NCBI GenBank assembly: GCA_019422065.1
Contig: JAHZEA010000002.1
Location: 1 to 64,000, forward strand
Reading direction: 5' to 3'
DNA from: Lachnospiraceae bacterium
GTDB lineage: Bacteria; Bacillota; Clostridia; Lachnospirales; Anaerotignaceae
DNA length: 64,000 bases
In this document: positions 17,215-25,211 of the stretch, in pieces
How positions within the stretch are numbered: position 1 is the first letter of the stretch
Layout: the number at the start of each line of letters is the position of its first letter
The notes under the pieces: model-generated
What the model was told of the DNA's origin: nothing
The model's input: only the letters and a program-made list of their open reading frames with translations
Databases searched by the model: none
Program-made: the position numbers and the translations under genes

Positions 17215-17451
17215 TTACAATATATCACATTTTTTGCAGTTATCAAACTTAATCAGCAGTATGCCGAATATTACGCAGAAAATAGCGCATATAAAGGAGC
17301 CTGCATTGCCGTAGCTTAAAAAGCTTTTAAAGCAGCTGCCTGAAGTGCTGGAATTTATAAAAGCTGTATTTAAAGCCGCGTATGTAAAAGCCTGAACCCA
17401 CATAGCTGCCCCCAAAAACATAAATAACAAACCTAAATCTTTTTTATCCAT
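17215..17451 (-). CDS. Small two-TM membrane protein, unknown
   Basis: A 78-residue protein with two hydrophobic segments (about 7-28 and 51-69), four cysteines and a Cys-Lys-Lys-Cys near the C-terminus. I do not recognise the family. It starts 27 bases after the stop of the winged-helix protein and has a good GGAGGAG ribosome site, so it is probably co-transcribed with it. The CKKC tail could bind metal or form a disulfide, but this is only a possibility. Confidence 0.6.
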   Translation of the reverse strand: MDKKDLGLLFMFLGAAMWVQAFTYAALNTAFINSSTSGSCFKSFLSYGNAGSFICAIFCVIFGILLIKFDNCKKCDIL

Positions 17452-17478
17452 AACACTTCTCCTCCTTAACTGTCAAAT

Positions 17479-17892
17479 TCAGCCTACCCTGTAGCCTACA
17501 CCCCATACAGCCTTTACAAAATGCGGCTTTTTAGGGTCATGTTCAATTTTCATTCTTATGCGTCTAATATGCACAGCAATTACGTTTTCCTCTACACCTA
17601 TTGTTTCAACATGCCATATAGCTCTGTAAATCTGTTCAGCCGAAAGTACTCTGCCTTTCTGCTTCATAAGTATGCACAATATGTTATACTCTGTAGGTGT
17701 TAAAGCAATACTTCTTCCGTCTACCGTTACACGCTTTTTCTCGTCGTCAATTTCCAAACCGTCAAAACGGTAGATATAATCTGATGTATCTGTTATTTTT
17801 GTTTCGTCTGCCTCAAATCCGTTTTCGAAAAGCAGTTTTTTTAATTTTTCGAGCTTTTCCGTATCGTTTACCTGTATAGTGATGTATGCCAT
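17479..17892 (-). CDS. Orphan OmpR-type winged-helix protein without receiver domain
   Basis: A 137-residue protein whose C-terminal ~95 residues are a clear Trans_reg_C (PhoB/OmpR) winged helix: LTPTEYNILCILMKQKGRVLSAEQI, VIAVHIRRIRMKIE and a closing KAVWGVGYRVG. The ~45-residue N-terminus (ITIQVNDTEKLEKLKKLLFE) is too short for a receiver domain and has no phospho-acceptor aspartate. It may be an ACT- or ferredoxin-like mini-domain. A histidine kinase is not adjacent. It could act by a ligand, or by dimerising through the N-terminus. A GGAGG-like site precedes the ATG. Confidence 0.85.
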   Translation of the reverse strand: MAYITIQVNDTEKLEKLKKLLFENGFEADETKITDTSDYIYRFDGLEIDDEKKRVTVDGRSIALTPTEYNILCILMKQKGRVLSAEQIYRAIWHVETIGVEENVIAVHIRRIRMKIEHDPKKPHFVKAVWGVGYRVG

Positions 17893-17979
17893 ATTACTAC
17901 CCTCCGTTCAATAGTATGCTTCATTAAAAATATGTATTTTATCTACTTCCTAAAAGTATGACGCATAAAACCTGCAATA

Positions 17980-20048
17980 TCAGTTCTGTTTAATAAAATC
18001 AGGAACCATGCCTTCTTTAAATCCACAGTTTACATTGTAATAGCCATTGTATTTTTCCGGCTTAAATGTAATGTCAACATCATAATTTTCATTTAAACCA
18101 AAATTAACAGCGCTGTAATATCCCTGATTTCTTGAATAAACACAGTCTAAAATTTCACCTATCTGCTCTGTATCAGTAATTTCAATAGGCGGTGTATTGT
18201 TTTCATAGTTATAAACCGTTATTGAAAATACATCCTCTTTATCAGCCTTTTGGTTAATGTTTATGCCCTCTCTGTCAAGCAGTGCTTTTGTATTTTCAAA
18301 AGAGTCAAAAACCGGAAATTCATAGTAAATATTTATTGTATCATCCATACCTGAATTTTCGTCTGCATTATCATTTTTAATAATAGCGTACATTTCCAAA
18401 TATCCTGAAGCAAGGGTATCGTCAACATCGCTAAATGACATATCAATAAAATCTTTTTTGTAAGCGTTTATAAGCTCACTATTTACATTGTTTGGCAATA
18501 TTTCAGTTATAAAGTCATTGCTGTAACGGATTTCATATAAGCTTTCATTATTTGCAAATATGCTGTCAAAAAGCTGTAAATAGTTTTCTTTAAAATTAAT
18601 ATCGGCAAATATTCTGTTTAAAAGCTCCTCATTTTCCTTATAATCAAAGTATATATTTCTGTATACACTCTTGCCATTTGACAGATTATATTTCATTGTG
18701 GCGCTTATTGTATATGGGTTATCTTCTGAACCGTATCCTTTGTTGTAGTTATCTATCTCCTGCGATGCAGTATAGGCTATATCGCATAAAAGGGATTTGT
18801 CTATCTGTAATTTTCTGCTGTAACATTATCATAATCGTCGTTATAAAAACTTGCCCTGTTGCCAAAAGGCATATCAAGAGATATTGTTCCGCTTACCAGT
18901 TTGTTTTCGTTAGGTATATATTTGTCATATCCCACTATATCAAACTTAAATACAGCAAATATAAATCCCGCTATAACAGCTATGTATACAATAGAGCGCT
19001 TATCTTTAAACGCTGCCTTTAAATCCTGTTCGTATATTGCCTGAATTACACAGTGGCATAATATAATTCCTGCTGCCAAGCCAAATATAGCTCCGCCTAA
19101 AGAGCCGCCGCTGGCTGACTCAAAGAATAATGAAAATACCAAAGCAACAGGTATCATTATAAGGCGCTTAATAACCTTTTTGCTCTTTTTAAATGCCATT
19201 GATTTGCTGCAAGCTTCTATAGGACGTGCTTTGTAAAGCAAAAATGTTATTACCATAAAAACAACGGCTAAAACAGCCAAATGCAAAGCAGCTTTTTCAA
19301 CTGTAGGCATAACACTTATGTTGTCTTTTAAGGCTAATGCAAAATCATTTTGAAAACTTACAAATATACCTAAAGGTGAAAACCAAGTTTTAAGAAACTT
19401 TTCATCGCTGAATGGACTGTAAGTTTTAAAATAATTGCTGAACATACCTAAAAGCAAAAACTTTACACCGTTTTCATAACACAAAAGTGTACCTGCGCCT
19501 AAAACAGTAACCGGAAGGTTACCTGTAAGCATAACAGCTATTGATGTAACGGCATAAACTGCTAAATAAAAAAGTGTGTTAATGCCAAAGCTTACAAATG
19601 CCATTTTAATAATATACGCATCATTAACGCCATAGGTTCCCGCAATTATTATAGTTATTATTAAAAATATAATATACGGCACAACATACATAAGTACGCT
19701 GTTTATAAATATAGCCGCAAAGCGTTTTTCTATGCTTACTGGCACGCTTAAATACATGTCTGTTTTCTTTCTGCTGTAAAGATATGAAAAACCATGTATA
19801 GCGGCAATTATGGCAAAAATTACAGTTGCTATCATAATAAATGGATTTAATACAACAACACTTTTAAAAGAGATAAGCATCTGTTTTGCCAGAAACTGTT
19901 CTTCAGTATATTTAAGCAACGAGCTGAAATTAACCATTAATGTTACAGGAAGCACAAAGAAGAATGATATTGCGAAAAGCAGTATAGACCATGTTCTTCT
20001 TACAGCATTCTGTTTTATATTAACCAAAAATGAGTTTTTTGATGTCAT
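17980..20048 (-). pseudogene. ABC transporter permease with DUF6449-type C-terminal region, frameshifted
   Basis: Two reading frames make one protein. Codons from ATG 20048 run to a TAG at 18801-18803; the downstream part continues in another frame to 17980. The N-terminal part has several TM segments and a C-terminal extracellular beginning. The second frame is open well upstream of its first ATG (IDKSLLCDIAYTASQEIDNY...). Adding one A to the run of four (18811-18814, TTTT on the plus strand) restores a 689-codon ORF with no other break. The start overlaps the ATPase gene by 29 bases, behind GGAGG. The product is the permease of a YtrA/YtrB-like operon. It is either a recent mutation, a phase-variable tract or a sequencing error. 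Confidence 0.8.
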
Positions 20049-20925
20049 AGCCCGCAACCTCCGTTTCGCTAATAAATATTTCTTCCAGTGATAATGGAAG
20101 CACTTCAAAGAAAATAGTTTCTAAAGAAGCAAATAATCTTTCCACATCTTCCTGAGTTCCTCTTACTGTGTATGTATGCAGTGAACCTCTTACATTGTCT
20201 TTTAATATAGTCAGGTTCTTTTCGGCTTTTTCACGCTCTTTATCATTTTTAAATACGCACTGAATTTTAAGTATTGAGCATTTCATTTCCTCAATATCCT
20301 TTGACAAAAGAACTCCGCCTTTATGCAAAAGACCTACATGGTCACATATATCCTCAAGCTCTCTTAAGTTGTGAGAAGCTATAATAGGCGTAAGCTGTCT
20401 TTTTTCAATCTCACTGGCAAATATACTTTTAATGCCCTGTCTTATAACTGGGTCAAGTCCGTCAAATGTTTCATCACATATTAAATACTTTGTATTGGCG
20501 CATATACCTAAAAGAAGTATAAGCTGACGCTTCATACCTTTTGAAAAAGTATTAATTTTTCGTCCAGCGTCTAACCCGAACCTTATAAGATAATCATAGA
20601 AAGCACCTTTGTCAAAATCAGGATAAAGACTGCTGTAATATCTTTCCATATCTTTGGCATTGGCTGTGGCAAAAAAGTATTGGTCATCTGATATAAAGAA
20701 AAACTTACTTTTAGCCGAAATATTGTTATAAACTTTTTCACCGTCTATAAGCACGCTTCCGCTGTCCGGCTTTAAAACACCTGTCATAAGGCGCATAACT
20801 GTACTTTTTCCGGCACCGTTTGTTCCAATAAGTCCAAAAACAGAGCCTTCCTTAATTGTAACACTTATATTGTCAACGGCTTTAATTCCGTCAAAGGATT
20901 TATTTAAGCCATTAAGCTCTATCAT
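20020..20925 (-). CDS. ABC transporter ATP-binding protein (YtrB-like)
   Basis: A 301-residue ATPase with Walker A GTNGAGKST (about 37-45), signature FSKGMKRQL and Walker B YLICDETFDGLDP. The long C-terminal part after the core is shared with exporters regulated by GntR/YtrA proteins, which respond to cell-wall antibiotics in Bacillus. The ATG overlaps the stop of the GntR gene (ATGA). The partner permease downstream is frameshifted, so the transporter may not work in this strain. Confidence 0.88.
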   Translation of the reverse strand: MIELNGLNKSFDGIKAVDNISVTIKEGSVFGLIGTNGAGKSTVMRLMTGVLKPDSGSVLIDGEKVYNNISAKSKFFFISDDQYFFATANAKDMERYYSSLYPDFDKGAFYDYLIRFGLDAGRKINTFSKGMKRQLILLLGICANTKYLICDETFDGLDPVIRQGIKSIFASEIEKRQLTPIIASHNLRELEDICDHVGLLHKGGVLLSKDIEEMKCSILKIQCVFKNDKEREKAEKNLTILKDNVRGSLHTYTVRGTQEDVERLFASLETIFFEVLPLSLEEIFISETEVAGYDIKKLIFG

Positions 20926-21287
20926 AAACTCATCTCCTTTCCCAGAATGTAGGCGGCTATTTTTTCTCTCTTAACACCTACGCTTTCGGCTTCTTCACAA
21001 AGCTTATCAAACTTTATCTGAATCTCGCCTATTTTATATTTTAAATATTCTTTTCCCGAAGAAACAAAATTTCCACGTCCCTTAATAGTATAAATAAATC
21101 CTCGCCGCTCAAGCTCGGCATACGCTTTTTGTATTGTGTTGGGATTAATTGAAAGCTCCATAGCAAGGCTTCTTACAGAAGGCATCTGGCTGTCTGCTTC
21201 AAATACGCCCTTAACAATAAGCGTTTGAAATTTTTCCACTATTTGTTCATAAATAGGCCTTGAGTCTTTATAATCAATAACAATCAT
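20922..21287 (-). CDS. GntR-family regulator, YtrA subfamily
   Basis: A 121-residue repressor. The winged HTH spans about residues 10-75: RPIYEQIVEKFQTLIVKG, PSVRSLAMELSINPNTIQKA and ERRGFIYTIKGRGNFV. The short C-terminal helical tail is that of the YtrA subfamily, which dimerises without an effector domain and controls ABC transporter operons. First gene of the operon, followed directly by the ATPase. An inverted repeat over its own promoter (21311-21343) is the likely operator. Confidence 0.9.
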   Translation of the reverse strand: MIVIDYKDSRPIYEQIVEKFQTLIVKGVFEADSQMPSVRSLAMELSINPNTIQKAYAELERRGFIYTIKGRGNFVSSGKEYLKYKIGEIQIKFDKLCEEAESVGVKREKIAAYILGKEMSL

Positions 21288-21310
21288 TGCGTCGGCCTCC
21301 TTTCTATTGA

Positions 21311-21369
21311 ATTAAGTGTACTATTTCAACTAACACACTTAATATACACTATTACACCAAATATTGCAA
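21311..21369 (-). promoter_or_regulatory. Promoter and inverted-repeat operator of the GntR/ABC operon
   Basis: On the minus strand TTGCAA (21369-21364), 17 bases, TATATT (21346-21341). The arms ATTAAGTGTACTA (21311-21323) and TAACACACTTAAT (21331-21343) match at 11 of 13 positions as an inverted repeat with a 7-base spacer, covering the -10 and start region. That is the position expected for YtrA-type autorepression. Confidence 0.7.
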
Positions 21370-21403
21370 TACATAAATAGAAAATTTTTTATTAAAAATA
21401 AAT

Positions 21404-21424
21404 AAGACCGCTTCAGCGGCCTTA
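21404..21424 (-). terminator. Intrinsic terminator of the 84-residue protein gene
   Basis: On the minus strand AAGGCCGC, loop TGAA, GCGGTCTT, then TATTT. It lies after the stop at 21447. Confidence 0.75.
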
Positions 21425-21446
21425 AAAACATAAATTTTATTTATTT

Positions 21447-21701
21447 TCAGCAAATATAATCGTACCATTTCCAGTCGGCAGACATTAAAGATGCGGCTGT
21501 TGGGTTTTGAATTTCGTCTTCCAGCTCAAATTCTGTTTCAAACCCGTGATAAGTTTCACCTTCTATAAGGGCACTGCCTGTTAGAATGTATTTTTTGCCA
21601 TCGCCCTCAATAAATTCGCCTGTAAGCAGAACATCATCGTCTTCAATATAAACCTTGTTGACTTCGTTTTTTATATCTTCATCAGTAAAATCAAACCTCA
21701 T
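21447..21701 (-). CDS. Small acidic protein, unknown
   Basis: An 84-residue, strongly acidic soluble protein (FDFTDEDIKNEV at the start; FELEDEIQNP later). It looks like a short beta-rich fold of alternating strands, with aromatic residues at the C-terminus (WKWYDY). I do not recognise a family. AAAGGAGGG lies before the ATG. It is a single gene with its own terminator, and a nested inverted repeat lies just upstream of its ribosome binding site. Confidence 0.6.
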   Translation of the reverse strand: MRFDFTDEDIKNEVNKVYIEDDDVLLTGEFIEGDGKKYILTGSALIEGETYHGFETEFELEDEIQNPTAASLMSADWKWYDYIC

Positions 21702-21720
21702 TAAAATCCCTCCTTTAATA

Positions 21721-21767
21721 AAATATAACCTTTTTGAAAAGTTTTTTCAATAAATAAGGCTATATTT
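21721..21767. repeat. Nested inverted repeat between divergent genes
   Basis: AAATATAACC (21721-21730) pairs with GGCTATATTT (21758-21767) with one mismatch or G-T pair. Inside it TTGAAAA (21734-21740) pairs perfectly with TTTTCAA (21744-21750). It sits just before the minus-strand ribosome binding site of the acidic protein and upstream of the exonuclease gene. It could be a shared operator or a leader hairpin. Confidence 0.5.
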
Positions 21768-21835
21768 CTTTAATAAGCAGACGAATAATGATATAATTAT
21801 TGCACGCGCATTTTAAGCCGTTATTGGAGGTATTT

Positions 21836-22579
21836 ATGAATCATATAGTAATTGATTTGGAGTTTAATCAATCAAGCAATACAAAAAAAGGCAAACCAAA
21901 TGCCTCTGCCGCAGAATGTCCTTTTGAAATAATTCAGATAGGCGCCGTTAAGCTTAATGAAAAACTGGAAAAAATCGGCGAGTTCTCATTTTTAATAAAA
22001 CCACAAATATATCCTAAAATAAATCCCATTGTAGAACGCATAACAGGCATAACAGACGAAATATTAAAAGACTGCCCACCATTTCAAGAGGGCTATGAAG
22101 CATTTGTTAATTTTGCTCAAGGCCAAGACAGCATTATTTATACATGGGGTACAGACGACATTAAATCCCTTTACCGTAATATCAAATATTTTAAGTGCGA
22201 TATAAACGCCTTAACTAAAAAATACATCAACATACAGCCGGTAGCTGCTAAACTGCTGCATTCTACATCAGGCGGAACAATAGGGCTTAAAAACGCAGCA
22301 GAATTGTTTGATATTAACTTGGATTTAAAGTTTCATGATGCTTTAAACGATGCATACTATACATCACTTATACTTCAAAGAATATACACCGAGCTTCCGG
22401 AGCCTTCAGTGTTTAAAGAAACCGACATAGCTCCAAAAAAGAAAACCCATGTTAAAATAGACACTCATGGATTAATAGAATACTTTGAGCAATCCCTTGA
22501 AAGAAAGCTAACCGGTGAAGAAACGGCAATAATACTAACTGCCTACAAACTTGGCAGAAAACACAAATACGAAAATTAG
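21836..22579 (+). CDS. DEDDh-family 3'-5' exonuclease, KapD-like
   Basis: A 247-residue protein of the RNase T/DNA polymerase III epsilon superfamily. The catalytic acids are visible: IDLEFNQ (DxE) at the start, the central aspartates around YTWGTDDIKSL, and HDALNDAYYTS for the DEDDh His-Asp pair. It resembles COG5018/KapD, described as a sporulation-kinase inhibitor in Bacillus. GGAGG precedes the ATG at 21836; the in-frame ATG 12 codons earlier has no ribosome site. An extended -10 (TGATATAAT, ending at 21797) is upstream with a poor -35. Confidence 0.85.
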   Translation: MNHIVIDLEFNQSSNTKKGKPNASAAECPFEIIQIGAVKLNEKLEKIGEFSFLIKPQIYPKINPIVERITGITDEILKDCPPFQEGYEAFVNFAQGQDSIIYTWGTDDIKSLYRNIKYFKCDINALTKKYINIQPVAAKLLHSTSGGTIGLKNAAELFDINLDLKFHDALNDAYYTSLILQRIYTELPEPSVFKETDIAPKKKTHVKIDTHGLIEYFEQSLERKLTGEETAIILTAYKLGRKHKYEN

Positions 22580-22594
22580 CTGCAAACTACAATA

Positions 22595-22655
22595 AATAAC
22601 ACATGGCAGATAAAGCATATATTTTAGCTTTAAACTGCTGTGTGTTATTTTTATT
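22595..22655 (+). terminator. Terminator of the exonuclease gene
   Basis: AATAACACA (22595-22603) and a following CAG pair with CTG and TGTGTTATT (22641-22649), followed by a T-rich tail. Confidence 0.7.
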
Positions 22656-22680
22656 AATTATTTTATTTGTAAATTGGCAT

Positions 22681-22712
22681 AAAAATACCCTGCAAACATA
22701 GTTTGCAGGGTT
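22681..22712 (-). terminator. Terminator of the rplJL operon
   Basis: CCCTGCAAAC (22688-22697) pairs perfectly with GTTTGCAGGG (22701-22710). On the minus strand it is followed by TATTTTT. It lies directly after rplL, so transcription stops before any rpoB. Confidence 0.88.
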
Positions 22713-22728
22713 AAATTTAAGTTTAAAA

Positions 22729-23103
22729 TTATTTAAGTGTAACTTTAGCGCCAACTTCTTCAAGTTTAGCTTTCATAGCTTCAGCTTCTTCTTTAGCTAC
22801 GCCCTCTTTAAGTACCTTAGGAGCGCCGTCTACAGCCTCTTTAGCTTCTTTAAGGCCAAGACCTGTTATTTCTCTAACAGCTTTGATAACTTTAATCTTC
22901 TCAGCGCCTACTTCTGTAAGCTCTACATCAAATTCGCTCTTTTCTTCAGCTGCTGCTGCTTCGCCGCCAGCTGCTACTACAGCTACGCCTGCTGCTGCAG
23001 ATACGCCAAATTCTTCTTCACATGCTTTTACTAAATCGTTAAGTTCAACAACTGTAAGCTCTTTAACAGCTGCGATAATTTCTTCAATTGATAACTTTGC
23101 CAT
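22729..23103 (-). CDS. rplL: 50S ribosomal protein L7/L12
   Basis: A 124-residue acidic ribosomal stalk protein: N-terminal dimerisation helices (LSIEEIIAAVKELTVVELND), an Ala/Gly-rich hinge, and the conserved C-terminal domain KIKVIKAVREITGLGLKEAK. It forms the flexible stalk that recruits elongation factors. GGAGG and ATG at 23103 mark the start; three extra codons upstream are not used. It follows rplJ and is last in its operon. Confidence 0.97.
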   Translation of the reverse strand: MAKLSIEEIIAAVKELTVVELNDLVKACEEEFGVSAAAGVAVVAAGGEAAAAEEKSEFDVELTEVGAEKIKVIKAVREITGLGLKEAKEAVDGAPKVLKEGVAKEEAEAMKAKLEEVGAKVTLK

Positions 23104-23155
23104 TATTAGCACCTCCGAATAAAATTAAATATACTCAATTAATATGTTCCGTTCA

Positions 23156-23653
23156 TTATTCTGCTGCTGGAACGTCTTTTTCTGCAACCTGCTTAATAAC
23201 ACGAGCAAATGATGACATAGGGCTCTTGAAGCTTCCAAGAAGTTTGGAAAGAAGAACTTCTCTTGATGGAATACCAGCAATAGCCTTTGTACCTGCTGCG
23301 TCGTATACTGTGTTTTCAATAACGCTTGCTTTAAACTCAAGGTTTTCAAGGTTCTTAACAGCCTTATCAAGTATTGCGGCTGCTGTTGTTGCCTCACCAT
23401 AGCTGAAAGCGAATGCGCTTGGACCCTCAAGGTACTGAGCAAGGCCCTCAAAAGGAGTATCCTTTACAGCTAAAGTAACCATTGTGTTTTTGTAAACTTT
23501 ATAGTCAACGCCTGCTTCTCTTAAGCTTTTTCTAAGTGCTGTGTCCTGCTCAACTGTAAGACCTCTCGCATCAACAACAACAACTGATGCAGCTCTTGAA
23601 AGCTTGTCTTTAATTTCATTAACTACAACTTGCTTAGCTTCTATTTTTGCCAT
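23156..23653 (-). CDS. rplJ: 50S ribosomal protein L10
   Basis: A 165-residue protein with the L10 N-terminal rRNA-binding domain (VVVDARGLTVEQDTALRKSL, then VDYKVYKNTMV) and C-terminal helices that bind L7/L12 dimers. It anchors the stalk at the GTPase centre. The GGAGG site precedes the ATG. A leader RNA with a terminator upstream controls this gene, as in many Firmicutes. Confidence 0.97.
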   Translation of the reverse strand: MAKIEAKQVVVNEIKDKLSRAASVVVVDARGLTVEQDTALRKSLREAGVDYKVYKNTMVTLAVKDTPFEGLAQYLEGPSAFAFSYGEATTAAAILDKAVKNLENLEFKASVIENTVYDAAGTKAIAGIPSREVLLSKLLGSFKSPMSSFARVIKQVAEKDVPAAE

Positions 23654-23718
23654 TGTTACACCTCCCTGTATATTAATTCAAATATATCTGCATAAACAGA
23701 ATATTAAATTTAATACAT

Positions 23719-23842
23719 AAAAAAGCTTTCCCGCCCATAGACAGGAAAGCCCGATTTAACAAAATCACAATTCCTCGGCTGGCAAGCAAAGGCTTTTACG
23801 CTAAAAAGCACCAGCTGTCTACGGCAGTATTCAAATTCGACC
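23719..23842 (-). ncRNA. L10 leader RNA with attenuator
   Basis: The minus strand upstream of rplJ carries the L10-leader core: TGCCGTAGACAGCTGGTG, a hairpin, then GCCAGCCGAGG. The leader ends in a stem GCTTTCC / GGGAAAGC followed by TTTTTT (23749-23719). In this family L10 (with L7/L12) binds the leader and favours the terminator, which lowers rplJL expression. Confidence 0.88.
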
Positions 23843-23847
23843 TTATT

Positions 23848-23876
23848 ATATTAGCATATTAATACATATATGTCAA
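23848..23876 (-). promoter_or_regulatory. Promoter of the rplJL operon
   Basis: On the minus strand TTGACA (23876-23871), 17 bases, TAATAT (23853-23848) with TGC directly before it, an extended -10. It lies just upstream of the L10 leader. Confidence 0.65.
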
Positions 23877-23904
23877 CACATTTTTCAGTACTGCCGACTA
23901 AAAA

Positions 23905-24600
23905 TTACTCAGTAATTTTAGCTGTGTTAATCTTAATGCCAGGGCCCATAGTAGAAGCTATAACTACGCTCTTAAGGTACTGACCTTTAGCAGCCTGTGG
24001 TTTTGCTTTTATAATTGCACTCATAAGAGTCTGGAAGTTTTCTGTTAACTTTTCTGAACCAAAAGAAACTTTTCCGATTGGAACATGGATGATATTTGTT
24101 TTATCAAGACGGTACTCGATTTTACCGGCTTTGATTTCTTTAACAGCTTTAGCAACATCCATAGTAACTGTACCAGCTTTTGGGTTTGGCATTAAGCCTT
24201 TAGGTCCAAGAACACGGCCTAAACGACCAACAACACCCATCATATCAGGTGTAGCTACTACTACATCGTATTCAAACCAGTTTTCGTTCTGAATCTTAGG
24301 AACGAGTTCCTGGCCGCCTACAAAGTCAGCGCCTGCCTCTAAAGCTTCGTCAAGCTTAGCGCCTTTAGCAAATACTAAAACACGAACTGTTTTACCTGTA
24401 CCGTGTGGAAGAACAACGGCACCACGAACCTGCTGATCAGCATGTCTGCTGTCAACGCCCAAACGAATATGTGCTTCAACAGTTTCATCAAACTTAGCTG
24501 ATGATGTCTGCTGAACAAGATTTATAGCATCAGCTGTATCATAAGCTGTTGCGTTATTTACAAGTTTTGCTTTTTCTAAATATTTCTTTCCTCTTTTCAC
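23905..24600 (-). CDS. rplA: 50S ribosomal protein L1
   Basis: A 231-residue protein with L1 motifs: RGKKYLEKAKLV at the start, VVLPHGTGKTVRVLVFAKG, DMMGVVGRLGRVLGPKGLMP and a closing GPGIKI region. It binds 23S rRNA at the L1 stalk and represses its own mRNA. The start is GTG at 24600 behind AAGGAGGACACGAAA; an in-frame ATG 20 codons upstream gives a poor ribosome site and an N-terminus unlike the family. A candidate L1 mRNA-binding hairpin lies just before the gene. Confidence 0.96.
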   Translation of the reverse strand: MKRGKKYLEKAKLVNNATAYDTADAINLVQQTSSAKFDETVEAHIRLGVDSRHADQQVRGAVVLPHGTGKTVRVLVFAKGAKLDEALEAGADFVGGQELVPKIQNENWFEYDVVVATPDMMGVVGRLGRVLGPKGLMPNPKAGTVTMDVAKAVKEIKAGKIEYRLDKTNIIHVPIGKVSFGSEKLTENFQTLMSAIIKAKPQAAKGQYLKSVVIASTMGPGIKINTAKITE

Positions 24601-24615
24601 TTTCGTGTCCTCCTT

Positions 24616-24646
24616 ATGTGGTAATATCGGGAGTAATCCCTCCCAC
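24616..24646 (-). promoter_or_regulatory. Candidate L1-binding site, rplA copy
   Basis: On the minus strand GTGGGAGGGA ... CCC ... TTACCACAT. GTGG pairs with CCAC around an inner GGGA/TCCC hairpin. The same GTGGGAGG and TACCAC segments form the L1 site in 23S rRNA, so this is probably a mimic used for feedback. It ends just before the rplA ribosome binding site. Confidence 0.65.
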
Positions 24647-24670
24647 TTGGATAAGCCCAATGCTTATCTA

Positions 24671-25096
24671 TTATTCTTCAACAACAATACCCATGCTTCT
24701 TGCTGTTCCGCAAATCATGCTGTAAGCGGACTCGATAGAAGCGGCGTTAAGATCAGGCATTTTAAGTTCAGCTATTTTCATAACTTCGTCTTTAGAGATT
24801 TTAGCTACCTTTGTTTTGTTAGGTACGCCTGAACCTGACTCAATTTTGCATGCTTTCTTAAGAAGAACTGCTGCCGGTGGAGTCTTTGTAATAAATGTAA
24901 AGCTTCTGTCAGCATAAACTGTAATAACTACAGGAATAATAAGTCCTGCCTGCTGAGCTGTTTTCTCGTTAAACTCTTTGCAGAAGCCCATAATGTTAAG
25001 ACCATGCTGACCAAGAGCTGGACCAACCGGTGGAGCTGGTGTTGCCTTTCCAGCCGCAATCTGTAATTTAATATAACCTGTTACTTTCTTTGCCAT
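24671..25096 (-). CDS. rplK: 50S ribosomal protein L11
   Basis: A 141-residue protein with the L11 pattern: YIKLQIAAGKATPAPPVGPA, LGQHGLNIMGFCKEFNE, FITKTPPAAVLLKKA and AELKMPDLNAASIESA. It sits at the GTPase-associated centre and is needed for the stringent response. AGGAGG precedes the ATG. It is followed by rplA and has its own promoter and an L1-like site in the leader. Confidence 0.97.
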   Translation of the reverse strand: MAKKVTGYIKLQIAAGKATPAPPVGPALGQHGLNIMGFCKEFNEKTAQQAGLIIPVVITVYADRSFTFITKTPPAAVLLKKACKIESGSGVPNKTKVAKISKDEVMKIAELKMPDLNAASIESAYSMICGTARSMGIVVEE

Positions 25097-25112
25097 GTCG
25101 GCACCTCCTATA

Positions 25113-25147
25113 ATGTGGTAAATAACGGGGATTTATTTCCCTCCCAC
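25113..25147 (-). promoter_or_regulatory. Candidate L1-binding site, rplK copy
   Basis: On the minus strand GTGGGAGGGA ... TCCCC ... TTACCACAT, the same layout as the copy before rplA. It ends next to the AGGAGG of rplK, in the leader of the L11-L1 transcript. Confidence 0.65.
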
Positions 25148-25151
25148 GCGC

Positions 25152-25181
25152 AGTATAATCTCCGCGCAAAACGAACGTCAA
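25152..25181 (-). promoter_or_regulatory. Promoter of rplK-rplA
   Basis: On the minus strand TTGACG (25181-25176), 18 bases, TATACT (25157-25152). It lies in the nusG-rplK gap, so rplKA has a promoter of its own besides read-through. Confidence 0.6.
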
Positions 25182-25211
25182 ATTAACTGAAATTCCTTAA
25201 AGGAATTAATG

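Noticed and set aside
18801..18830. Programmed -1 ribosomal frameshift in the ABC permease gene
   Set aside because: No canonical X XXY YYZ slippery heptamer lies in frame before the TAG, and I see no strong downstream stem. A missing base in the A-run is simpler.
22883..23122. Ala/Ser-rich plus-strand frame opposite rplL
   Set aside because: It is the antisense of the Ala-rich L7/L12 hinge and has no ribosome site.
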